Below are positions 34,123 through 43,838 of a stretch of 64,000 nt of DNA, in pieces. The position numbers and the translations under genes were made by a program. The stretch is from Anthonomus grandis grandis (lineage: Eukaryota > Arthropoda > Insecta > Coleoptera > Curculionidae), in contig NC_065562.1 of NCBI RefSeq assembly GCF_022605725.1, forward strand, positions 1,488,001-1,552,000, written 5' to 3'. The notes beneath the pieces were generated by a model that did not search any database, was not told the DNA's origin, and saw only the letters and a program-made list of their open reading frames with translations. Within the stretch, counting starts at the first letter, position 1, and the number at the start of each line of letters is the position of its first letter.

Positions 34123-34230
34123 CCATCATCATGACCACCACCCATTACTAGCATCCATGCATTGAAGTATGCTGTAGCTAAATCTGACATAAAAATGTGT
34201 GGGTGTATTTGTCCTACAAAACATCTTGCT
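34123..34230 (-). pseudogene. MULE transposase 1, core fragment on the far side of gypsy-C
   Basis: The minus strand reads HIFMSDLATAYFNAWMLVMG, which in this family directly precedes the CAWHVDRAW block found at 21581. The MSD-x-x-x-A-F/Y-x-AW motif contains the second catalytic Asp in related proteins. One base shift occurs in a GGTGGTGGT run at the junction. The upstream part of MULE-1 is not seen, because Harbinger-3 begins 60 bp further on. Confidence 0.65.
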
Positions 34231-34290
34231 TAAATAAATTATTATAGTGTTAGGAATTCCTTGCGCCAAAATCAAATAATATTATCTTTA

Positions 34291-34329
34291 AGTCCCGTAT
34301 TCATTTGCAACAAAACAGTCCGAACGAAC
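34291..34329 (+). repeat. Left TIR of Harbinger-3
   Basis: Starts agtCCCGTATTCATTTGCAA; inverted partner at 40961-40998. Confidence 0.88.
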
Positions 34330-34558
34330 AGAGCGCGCAGAACAAGTTCCCCTAGTGAGTACGTCGCGCCGAACGTGCCAAACATTTTCCGAGATTTGTC
34401 GCTAAATGCGATTTGCACAAAGGAAATTTGTTCGTTCGCCGGTCTTCAGTTAGTACGGGAGTTTGGAGGATCGCGCGCATTTGTGGCTTTTGCGCGGGTT
34501 TTTGCTGGTTATATTTTTTTATTAATTTGATATAAATAATATTTTAAAATTAATTAAA

Positions 34559-37500
34559 ATGTTTGCAACTGATAGATGAGTATAAAAGACAACCCGTGTT
34601 ATGGGACCCAAAAAATAAAGGTCATTATAATAAAATAAAAAGCATGATGCTTTGGTGGTGATTTCAAATAAAATGGGGTGTACCACAAAAGAAGTGAAAA
34701 CTAAAATGGAAAGTCTTCTATCGAGTTTTCGACGGGAAAAAGCAAAAGGGACCGAATCCATTGGAATCGGCAGAGGTATTTATTCCAATTTTTTTAAATT
34801 TAAATGTTATTTTAAAATTAGTGTATAGTTTTAATAAATAAATAAAATAAAAAAACTTTTGATATGCAGATATGTCTATATTTATGCTTAACTGTAAATA
34901 TCCAAATTTTTTTTTTATTAATTTTACAAGAAAGGCATTCTTTATAAAAAGTTCTGTATATACAGGGTGTTTCATTAAGGCTGACCACCGGCTATAATTG
35001 GGACAAATCTGTCAAACATGTTGACAGTTAACATGTATATCAAAAGCTAGGTATTGAAAAGTTAAGATAGGAAAGTGATCTTTATATCTCTCTATCTTTA
35101 ATAGAAATAGCTTCAGAGTCTCATAAAGTCATAAAATCCCTAGTACCTCATTAAAGTACCTCAGATTTTTACCTGAGGTACTTAAGTTTTTGCTATTGAA
35201 ATTTAAAGTTGTGGTGTATATATAGAGGTTAAAAAAGTATTAGACATTTTATTAATTTTAATTTCCCTGTTTAAAATTTAAAAATCTTTAATAACAGTTA
35301 ATAATATTTTAAATTAATACTAACGTATAGATGCAATTTTTTGTTAAAATATAATTTCTACCCACTGTATGTAAATATTATCTTTTTTTTTGCAGGAAGA
35401 GAAGAAGTATACATACATATCAAAATGGTATGCATTCCAACGTATGGGTTTTTTGTTAGATAAGGATAAACCAAGAAAAACAATAGATTCAGTTGAGGTA
35501 TGTAAATCAAATCACAAGTCATTTTAAAAAATAATACTTTAATTTAAAAACTAATTGTTTAACAAATATTGAGCAAAGCTATTACGGATTTCTTTAGCTG
35601 TAGATGCCGACTTTCTTGGAATATTTTTAAGAGGCAATAGTGATGTTTCTGAAGGTTTTTCCTGCCTCCAACTACCAGGGATAAAATTGCCTTGATTGTC
35701 TTTTTGGTCAAAACTTCCCGGAGGAGTGTAAATATTATTGGATTGGCGGCTTTTCCTCAGATAATTATGTAAACAGCAAGCCGCCATTACCACTTTTTGT
35801 GTTTTTTCAGGACTTTCATTGGCTTTCTTAGGACCCTAAATATTGCTGATAAAATTCCGAAAACGTTTTCCACTACTCTTCTTGCGCGGCTTAGTCGATA
35901 GTTAAATGTTCTTTCAGGAGTTCTTTTTTCATGTATTCCAGAAAAGGGCTTCATAATATGATTCGTTAAAGCAAATGCCTCATCTGTTAGAAAAACGTAG
36001 GGCATTGGTTTATTGTAGTCGCATTGGACAACGGAGAATCTTCTGGCAAACCTAGATCTTTATTTTTTAATTTTCGGTAAATCGTTGTATTTTTGTATAC
36101 TCCTCCATCTGATATCCTTCCTTGGCATCCAATGTCAACAAATATAAAATTGTAGTTGGCATCAACAAGGGCAAGTAAAACTATACTGAAATTCGATTTA
36201 TAATTATAAAATTCACTTCCACTGTTAAAAGGGGCCTGTATTGAAACATGCTTGCCATCCATTGATCCAACACAATGAGGAAATTGCCACTTTTCTTCAT
36301 ACTGTCTACTAATGTGTAACCATTCTTCGGGACTGCTAGGCATCTAAAAATAATAGTCCATAATTAAATAAAAACTTTAAACTTTCGTCATACAATAAAA
36401 ATAGCACCACTAGCCATTTTATTTTTCGTTTTTTTATATGCAGGGTGTGCAATTAAGGGTACGGTACAAAGTTAAGTAATTTATTTTAACAGCTTGTAGA
36501 ACTGGTCAAAAGAAGTTAAAATACCAAAAATTACCTATACAGGATGTCCCACTTAAAACTAACTACATGGCGATTTTGGAAACGGTAAGAGATACGAGTT
36601 CGGTTAAATTAGAGAAAATGTGCGCTATGTGGTTTCGAATTAAATGCAATTTAGAAAATTGTACTACGATCAAAATAATAATGCAACGTGCTGTTTATTT
36701 TAAAATCGGATCAAAAATACGGTCAGAAAAAAATTAAAATGATTTTACAACATTTCGATTTTTTTCCGGAAATTTCCGAATCTATTTGGATTTTTTAAAT
36801 TTTCCAAATTGCATTTAATTCGAAAGCACATAGCGCACATCTTCTCTAATTTAACCGAACTCGTATCTCAAAATAAGTCCCTTATTTGGCAATTTTTATT
36901 TAGGTAATTTTTGGTCTTTCAACTTCTTTTGACGAGTTCTACAAGTCATTAAAATAAATGACTCAACTTTAAAAACATCCTGTATCGACTAAAGTATAAA
37001 TCAGGCGAATCGTCTTAACAATAGTAGGAACTTCAAAAGTTGACCAAGCTTTAAGCTTTCTTAAAAATGCAGCAGCTAATAATGACCTTAGAGACGAATG
37101 TGGAGTATTTGGTTAACATGTGGCTCATAAGCTAAGGAGCTATAATGAAAAAACCAAAGCTATTGTGCAGCACCACATAAATAATATTATCTTTAGTGCC
37201 GATATGGGACATTATGACCCTGAATATTTTAATCAATCAATGCCCATACACATTTTTGTGCCAAACCCTTCTTCCTATTCCTAACAACCTTCTCATTCAC
37301 ACCAATCCTATCCTAATATAATTCCTGTACCTGACCTTCCTCACACTCGCAAACTTATTCAGTTCAATCTTCTCCTAATATTATTTCTCTGCAAAGCCCG
37401 AACCCATCATACTCTCAATCTTATTCTCATCAATCTTCCCCTAACCTAATTCCTTTACCTAGTCCTTCCCCACAATCACAATCCAATTATTCAGACCAGC

Positions 37501-37619
37501 CCTTCCCGAAATTAATTTCTACTCAAAACTCAGTGCCACACTCACAATTTCCCTTCTCCAACCAACCCTCTACTTCTCAAAGCTATTTAAACGAAAATGA
37601 GGAAAATTTTTTTGAATAG
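34559..37619 (+). pseudogene. Harbinger-3 MADF gene, three exons interleaved with the transposase
   Basis: Exon 1 34559-34775 (ATG MFATD, then, across two frameshifts, VLWDPKNKGHYNKIK and KMESLLSSFRREKAKGTESI) ends at GTATTT. Exon 2 35396-35497 (TYISKWYAFQRMGFLLDKDK) is bounded by TTTTTTGCAG and GTATGT. Exon 3, about 37028-37619, encodes VDQALSFLKNAAANNDLRDE, a stop, AIVQHHINNIIFSADMGHYD and a Pro/Ser/Gln-rich tail ending NENEENFFE-TAG. Exons 1-2 form the MADF DNA-binding domain; exon 3 resembles the C-terminal dimerisation part of these proteins. Intron 2 contains transposase exon 2 on the other strand and a foldback MITE. Confidence 0.72.
36440..36983. repeat. Foldback MITE, ~545 bp, long inverted arms
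   Basis: The two halves are inverted copies over most of their length: for example gatacgagttcggttaaatt at about 36592 and aatttaaccgaactcgtatc at about 36851, and the outer cttgtagaactggtcaaaag near 36494 with cttttgacgagttctacaag near 36930. Ends are gCAGGGTG and CATCCTGTA. No ORF. It lies immediately before MADF exon 3. Related ends occur near 30250-30295. Confidence 0.85.
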
Positions 37620-37723
37620 CATATTTTTTTTCAAATGATATTTAGATAAAATTTAATAAATATAAAAATGTATTTACGTACCTTTATTTTATCCTTAAGT
37701 TCTTGAATGAGTGCTTCGCAGGT

Positions 37724-40416
37724 TGTTATATTTTTTTTTTTTTAAAGTGCAATGACGAAATAAAATGGTGAACCGATTGAATGCCAAGTTAATCAAAAGA
37801 AAAGAAGTACTAAAAATAGTGAAAGTTTCTGGCCTTAAGAGGGTCTCCAAAAGTTGTTGATGCCCGGAGGAACTTAACCTCTCTTACCTGAAACGCCCCG
37901 AGAAGGAATCCTTACTACACAATACTGCTAGCTCAAGCCGATGTGGGTTCTAGCTTCTTTCTCGACCAAATGAACCAAAATTTCTTAGGTAGTAACTACC
38001 CAAGAGTTACCCAATTAAATGTCAAAATCAGTATGGCGCCACCAAGTTTTGGATTTTATATAATCCCAAAGGACGCCCAATATTTATCAAAATTTATTTA
38101 GGCAAGTTCAAAACGAAACTTGGAAAACAAAATCAAAGTCAAGTCGGTATACACTATTGTTTCCAAATTACCCATGATATTCTAACCTACTCAACTCAAG
38201 TGAAAAACAAAATAACAACAGAAAATAACAATTTATTTAAGTCTTGATTATCACAGAGAATTATGTTATGTTAATTTATTTATCCTTAAGAGGAATAATT
38301 ATTTAAGTTGGTAATAAGGAACCACAACATTTAAGTTTCTAATTACAAGAAAAACAAAGTTGTCAACAGATAATGTGCCATAAAATTTAATTTTCCAGAA
38401 TGGTGCACTGTCATTCGTGACCATGTTTATAGGAAATATATAAAAAAAAAAATACACAATCAAAAGTGCGGTTGTCAAAATAAAATCAACTATGTTACAC
38501 CCAAACCTTTTGGGGAATGAAGCTTCAATTCGAATTAAACTAATAATTTACATGGCCCGGTATATCCCGCCACGGACATTGACCTAAGCAAAAAAAAAAT
38601 GTCAACCCTAACTGTTGAAGCTTCCCCAATCAAAATTACCCTTTATATTAGTTTACTCTAATATTTACTAGCTAATCTGAGAAAATTTGACATCTTAGGA
38701 GTAGTTTGAAAAGAAATAATATAACCCAAGTATATACTCGTAGTACTACGAAGCCGGCTGCGTCTTATCTCACAGGAGTCACTTGTCACTAATATCAGTA
38801 ATATTCAATAATAAAATAGCATAGATTAAATAATGTCAATAAAATTTTAAATAACTTTTTGAGACAAAGTACAGTCGAACCTGGTGGGTCTTTGGATTAT
38901 CAGACTAATATAAATATATCCAGCCTTTAAATGAGAAAAATAATTACATCCCCTAACCACCACAATTCGGCTTCACCCCGCTCAGATTGTAAAGTCATAT
39001 ATGTATGTATCTCAACTCAAAAGATAAAAGTTGTGATAATAAAAATAAAATAAGTGAATAAAAAAATGTTATGTTGTGTCACTTAGCTCCACACACCGCA
39101 GACTACTTCAGATTCGAGATTCTCCCAGACATCCAATTCCCAGTCAAAGGAAAACTGCAGGCGTCCAAGTTTCACCTCTTCCACTTCACAATACGCCAAG
39201 CTCTGGTAGTGGTCTAGGTTAGACGTTAGCTCACAGTTGTTTAAAATCTCCTCTAAATTTGAGCCAGTAGAGTACATAACCCCAAAACGAAAGTACCATG
39301 TGGCATTAAAATATCAGGCCCGTACAAAAAAAATCCGTCCAAAATCCATGTTATGTAGCTCTAGTAGCCAAAAGAAAAAAAACAACCCTATACTATCAGT
39401 ATAAACGATAAATTCAAGAATACCTACTTGTTAATTAAATTGTCCCCTGCCAATGCCAATCAGAACCGCTATTTTGCCGATGTTCGAGGGCACGTGAAAA
39501 ATTATTAGGTTTTAAATCGCCATAAAGGCCAGTAAATTCAACAAAACAACAAATTATAGCATTACGCTCAAAAAGTTGATTTACTCTCACGACATTTAGT
39601 CAATTATATCCCCATATGGGTAAAATTCACACGAATTTCAAAAAGAACTAAAGCACTCTTCACTTCATGACGGCGGTCTGGAAAAAGGAACGACCGCAGA
39701 GGTCAAACCCGTATTTAAGCAATCACGCACAAAGTGTATTGCCAATCGAAAATAACTTAACTTTTTTTTATAAGTACCATAAAACCTTTTATAAAAAAGT
39801 AAATAACTAAATTTATGGCCCAAGGAAGTTGGCAATGAAAATATGTGTCACTATGACAATCAATTTCGATTTTGCCTAGACCAGCAACTTCTTGCTATCT
39901 TCTAAGAAAACTAATATTTACATTAGATAAAAAGAGACAAAAATTAGATAGGTCAGTCGGAGTAAAATCAACTAGCATATCTGGTATGGTCAAGCCAAAA
40001 TCAGATATTGTACTATGAACAGTACAACATACACAATAATTGTACATGCCCAATTAATAATTATTCGTTATAAAATAATTAAATAAAGTATGGAATAATC
40101 AATATGGGATATAATTTAAATTCTAAAATATTTCTTTAGTCCAGAACCGGGTTTTATAAGAGTATAAATAAAATTTCATTACAAACCAGTACAATATGAA
40201 GCTGAAATGTACAAGACTAAATGTGTCATTAAAAAAAAAAAGAATAATGCAATTTGAAATGGCTAGAGAACAGAACTATGGGTTACTTGGGAGGCTATTA
40301 CAGAGAGGGTATTACTAGTACCAATCATTAATATTTGTAAAACATTTATTTTGAAAATATAACTGTAATCAGTGCTTTTAATAAAGAGTATAAAATGCCA
40401 ATTTTAACCTGTAACA
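37724..40416. mobile_element. 2.7-kb LTR-like insertion in Harbinger-3 transposase exon 1
   Basis: Starts TGTTATA, ends TAACA, and is flanked by AGGT on both sides (37720-37723 and 40417-40420), a 4-bp target duplication. The TG...CA ends and short duplication are LTR-retrotransposon features. I see no ORF of substance and no internal repeat pair, so it is best read as a very long solo LTR or a non-autonomous LTR element. A tggtggcgcc stretch at about 38030 on the minus strand resembles a primer-binding site. The only open frame of note (39083-39277, minus) is unsupported. Confidence 0.65.
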
Positions 40417-40960
40417 AGGTTTCAATGATTATAACGCCAATTAATTATTTTGAAATTCTAAATAAGTATTGTAAGCTACTGTACGAGACCCCTGTTGCTA
40501 AAAAGCGAAGTGTGACAGACAGCCAGAGGATCTTGCACCGGAATTGCCTTTCGAAAAGTTGTGTTTTTTTTGGCTATTTTAGGAGCTACTAAAATATCAG
40601 ATTGTCAAAATCTTTTGCAGCCATCCTTGTAAAATTTTGCATATGCATATGAGTCATTAAGTAATGCCATATTTTGTCGACGCAAAAAAAGGCGCCCCGC
40701 TCACATTCTTCGTTGTTTTCTTTTTTTCTTTTTTTTAGCCTCCGTTAATGCCTCTATAATTACAAAAGCACCAGCACCTACGGCAATATGGTTTGCATTC
40801 ATCCTAAACACCAAGAGACTGATTACTAAACACAGAAATTACAAGTGGAATCGCAGCGAACAACTCTGACGAAGGCAGAACGCTCCGCGCAAAAATGTTT
40901 GTTGCAGGTTGTTTGGCGCGCGCTAGAAAAAATGTTTGTTGCAGAGTGCGCGCGCGGTTT

Positions 40961-40998
40961 GTTCGTTCGGAGTGTTTGTTGCAAATGAATACGCACCA
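40961..40998 (-). repeat. Right TIR of Harbinger-3
   Basis: gttcgttcgg...atgaatacgcacca; inverted partner of 34291-34329; flanked by TTA. Confidence 0.88.
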
Positions 40999-41001
40999 TT
41001 A

Positions 41002-42382
41002 CGTGTAGGCAAGATTGGCTTGAGAATACAAGAGCTCCATTCCCGAAAGAAAATGTTGTGGCTAACAGTACGAAGCTGCCGGTGCACAGCTGTGGTGATG
41101 TGAATATTTACACAAATGTGTGCAGTAATACTGTTGAAATTGAGGTATAAGATGTTCAGTATGTACCTGAATTAACAACAAACTTAATTTCAGTCAGCCA
41201 GTTAATAGCAAGGGGCAATCATGTTGATTTTGGGCAGGACTGTTGCAGGGTTTTCAACAGTAAGAATGTTCTTGTGGCTAAAGCATTTTTAAGTAATGGG
41301 GTTTACAAACTAGACACTACATGTCCAGGAGATGGTTTTGCTGGACAAGTCACCAGTGGTGAAATTTGGCATAGGAGGCTCGGACATATAAATTCAACCT
41401 TTTTAAACAAGATGAAGGACGGTCTAGTTGATGGCATTGATTATCCTGGTCGGGTGGAGATTGACAGGCAGAACTGTGTGGTGTGCTGCGAGGGTAAGCA
41501 GTCCAGACAACCTTTTAGCCATAAAGGTACCAGAGCTACAGGGGCGCTAGATGTCATCCACAGTGATTTGGCGGAGCCGATGGAGACACCATCTATAGGA
41601 GGCTTGAGGTATTTCTTGACCATGCAGGATGATCATACCCGTATGTCGTTTGAAGAGGTAAGGAATAGTACACCAAACCACAAACCCGTACACACCCCAG
41701 CAGAATGGACTCTCCGAGCAACTAAACAGGACATTGGTTAAGAAGGCTAGGTGTCTTCTTTACGAGGCTGATCTTCAAAAGGATTTTTGGGCAGAGGCTG
41801 TCAACACAGCCTGCTATCTTAGAAACAGATCTATGGTAAGTAACTTACCTAAAACGCCTTATGAAATGTTTTATAGTAAGGGAGATCCAGTGACGGTCCA
41901 GGAGGCTCTTTCCAGTCCTAACCGCAGCCAGTGGTTACGAGCTATGACCAGGGAAATGGACAGCTTTAGTGAGAACTGCGCATGGGACATTGTGGACATA
42001 CCGGAGGGACATACACCAGTGTAGTGTAAGTGGGTCTTTAAAACTGAGTATAGTAATGATAATGATAATGGTCACCTATAGAGCTATATTAGTTGTCAAG
42101 GGATTTAGTCAAAAACAGGGTATAGATTTCGATGAAACCTTCTCCCCCGTAGTAAAACATTCAACTTTAAGATTGTTACTAGCACTGTCTGTACAATTTC
42201 AGTTTGAAATAATCCATTTGGATGTTGTCACAGCCTTTTTAAATGGCAAACTGGAAGAAGAGATTTTCATGAAAATACCAGAGTGTTTTGATAGTAAAAT
42301 CAGCACAAGTGAAAAGAGTGTGTTAAAATTAAATCGTGCTATTTATGGCTTGAAACAATCTGCTCGTGTGTGATATAAAGAA
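41002..42382 (+). pseudogene. pol: Copia pol, left part: integrase and RT fingers/palm
   Basis: Linker with LISVSQLIARGNHVDFG, then IWHRRLGHINSTFLNK and CVVCCEGKQSRQPFS (HHCC zinc site), and the first integrase Asp in VIHSDLAEPM. The segment holding the second Asp is deleted (QDDHTRM runs into a short unrelated stretch). The Glu motif TPQQNGLSEQLNRTL is present in a shifted frame near 41700. RT: QWLRAMTREMDSF, KWVFKTEY, ILVVKGFSQKQGIDFDETFS, IIHLDVVTAFLNGKLEEEIF (catalytic Asp), then YGLKQSARV and TGA where Trp is usual, 42371-42373. Integrase is dead because of the deletion. Confidence 0.85.
42371..42382 (+). repeat. Target-site duplication of the Penelope-like element, left copy
   Basis: tgatataaagaa; identical copy at 43827-43838. 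Confidence 0.88.
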
Positions 42383-42420
42383 TCTGTTTTTGAAGGTGGT
42401 AGACAATGGTACAGTGAAAA

Positions 42421-42730
42421 CATCTTGTCGGACTTGCATTGTCTTATTTATTTAATGTAACACGACGTTTCGGTTGGTAAGTATCTCCAACCGTTATCAA
42501 GTGTAAACTGACAGCAAACTACTATTCTATAGGCTTATATACTAGATGTGTGCAGCGATGTGGAAGGGTGGGGGGAGGGGGGGGAAGTCATTCGTGAAAA
42601 AAGTTGGGGGGGAGGGGGGGGGCGCACGCGTCTCTCTAGATCCTACACTGTCCTGAGAGTAGAGGCTTCCAGATGTTGGGTATATCGACGCTTGGCTGGC
42701 TGAAGATCCTCTGATTCTGTGAAATGAAAG
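42421..42730 (+). repeat. PLE left inverted arm with G-runs
   Basis: Inverted copy of 43518-43828. Contains three or more G6-G9 runs within 42569-42622, a candidate G-quadruplex. Its last ~95 bases are the antisense of the 3' end of the PLE coding region. Confidence 0.92.
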
Positions 42731-42779
42731 CGATGATGTGAAAAAAAAGCACTTCAGGATTTTCTGCTTCACCTCAACA

Positions 42780-43612
42780 GTTTCAGACCAACAATCAAGT
42801 TCACGATGGAGACAGAAAAGGACTCGGCTCTACCTTTCCTAGATGTCCTCGTTAAAAAGGTCGGCGGAAATCTACGAACTTCAGTTTATAGAAAACCAAC
42901 ACACACGGGCCAGTATCTGCACTATGAATCCAACCATCCTGCAACCACCAAAGTAGGCATCATAAGATCCCTCTACCATAGAGCTCGAACCATCTGTAGA
43001 AACGACGAGGATCTCAAGACTTAAGTGGATACCATCTACAAAGACCTACAACAGAATGGATATCCAAAGAAGCTAATAAGTAGGACCATCCAAAGGATGC
43101 GTCCAAATCAAATCAGAGACGAGGCCACCACGACAACCAGACTTCTACCCATACCTTACATTAGGGGTACATCGGAACAAATACGACGCATTGCCAGCAA
43201 GTACAATATTAGAACTGCCTTTAGATCTAGCACCACTATCAGAAGCGTGGTATCAAAGACCAAACCAGATGGCATGGTGGATACCAAAAATTGCGTCTAC
43301 CGGATCCCATGTGAGTGCGGTGACTCATACATAGGTGAAACGAAGCGCCCCCTAGAAATCAGAGCGAAGGAACATCGCAGCTGGACCCAAAGAGGAGAGG
43401 TTTCCAAATCCGGAATAGCAGAGCACGCGTGGCATAATGGACACAATATCCATTGGTCAGAAGCCAAGATTCTGCACAAGGAACAGCACTGGCGGAAGAG
43501 GAAGTTCGTAGAGGCAGCTTTCATTTCACAGAATCAGAGGATCTTCAGCCAGCCAAGCGTCGATATACCCAACATCTGGAAGCCTCTACTCTCAGGACAG
43601 TGTAGGATCTAA
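42780..43612 (+). pseudogene. PLE reverse transcriptase C-terminus and GIY-YIG endonuclease
   Basis: Starts in the RT thumb: IKFTMETEKDSALPFLDVLV, SVYRKPTHTGQYLHYESNHP, LYHRARTIC. The RT catalytic core is absent, as the element is 5'-truncated. One TAA at 43022 is followed by the linker (QRMRPNQIRD, FRSSTTIRSVVSKTKPD) and the endonuclease: KNCVYRIPCECGDSYIGETK (GIY-YIG core, here DSYIG), RPLEIRAKEHRSWTQRGEV (conserved Arg and His), SGIAEHAWHNGHNIHWSEAK, and FVEAAFISQNQRIFSQPS. Ends TAA at 43612. The endonuclease makes the target nick. Apart from one stop this part is intact. Confidence 0.9.
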
Positions 43613-43828
43613 AGAGACGCGTGCGCCCCCCCCCCCTCCCCCCAACTCTTTTCACGGATGACTTCCCCCCCTCCCCCCCACCCTTCCACATCGCTGCACA
43701 CATCTAGTATATAAGCCTATAGATAAGTAGTTTGCTGTCAGTTTACACTTGATAACGGTTGGAGATACTTACCAACCGAAACGTCGTGTTACATTAAATA
43801 AATAAGACAATGCAAGTCCGACAAGATG
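43518..43828 (-). repeat. PLE right inverted arm
   Basis: Pairs with 42421-42730; contains matching C-runs at about 43626-43680. Overlaps the last ~30 codons of the PLE ORF. Confidence 0.92.
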
Positions 43829-43838
43829 ATATAAAGAA
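43827..43838 (+). repeat. Target-site duplication of the PLE, right copy
   Basis: tgatataaagaa, the first two bases shared with the arm end. Confidence 0.85.

Larger units (their letters stand above)
35551..40802 (-). pseudogene. Harbinger-3 transposase, two exons, exon 1 interrupted
   Basis: ATG at 40802 (MNANHIAVGAGAFVIIEALT), then a broken N-terminus containing DFDNLIF and TLRFLATGVSYSSLQYLFRI. Exon 1 is cut at 40420 by an insertion and resumes at 37719 with CEALIQELKDKIK, ending at GTACGT (37681). Exon 2 starts at 36343: QFPHCVGSMDGKHVSIQAP (first Asp), VLLALVDANYNFIFVDIG, PYVFLTDEAFALTNHIMKPF (second Asp) and RLSRARRVVENVFGILSAIF (Glu), then AACCLHNYLR and a Ser-rich tail ending at 35551. 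Frameshifts near 36000 and 35790. Joined across the insertion the exon-1 frame is continuous with no extra base. Confidence 0.82.
34291..40998. mobile_element. PIF/Harbinger element 3, with both terminal inverted repeats
   Basis: TIRs at 34291-34329 and 40961-40998 match along cGTATTCATTTGCAACAAA-C..TCCGAACGAAC, with only short mismatches, and continue into GC-rich subterminal sequence. Both sides are flanked by TTA (34288-34290, 40999-41001), the 3-bp target duplication typical of Harbinger. Contents: MADF gene (+), transposase (-), a foldback MITE and a 2.7-kb LTR-like insertion. The original element was about 3.5 kb. Confidence 0.88.
42383..43828 (+). mobile_element. Penelope-like element (PLE), 5'-truncated, with inverted arms
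   Basis: Lies between two identical 12-mers (42371-42382, 43827-43838) inside copia RT. Contains the RT C-terminus and a GIY-YIG endonuclease ORF, framed by 310-bp inverted arms (42421-42730 and 43518-43828). About 38 bp at 42383-42420 precede the left arm. Inverted or tandem terminal repeats, GIY-YIG and variable 5' truncation are typical of Penelope elements. Confidence 0.9.

Noticed and set aside
34270..34290. 17-bp AT-rich match between the left flank of Harbinger-3 and MADF exon 3 (about 37180)
   Set aside because: A match of this size is expected by chance in sequence this AT-rich.
34261..34530. 89-codon plus-strand ORF
   Set aside because: It spans the Harbinger-3 terminal repeat and its GC-rich subterminal region; no protein signature.
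39083..39277. 64-codon acidic minus-strand ORF in the LTR-like insertion
   Set aside because: Plausible composition but isolated, with no gag or pol motif and no partner frames.
42542..42772. 76-codon minus-strand ORF
   Set aside because: Antisense translation of the PLE left arm; it merely mirrors the C-terminal coding duplicate and G-runs.
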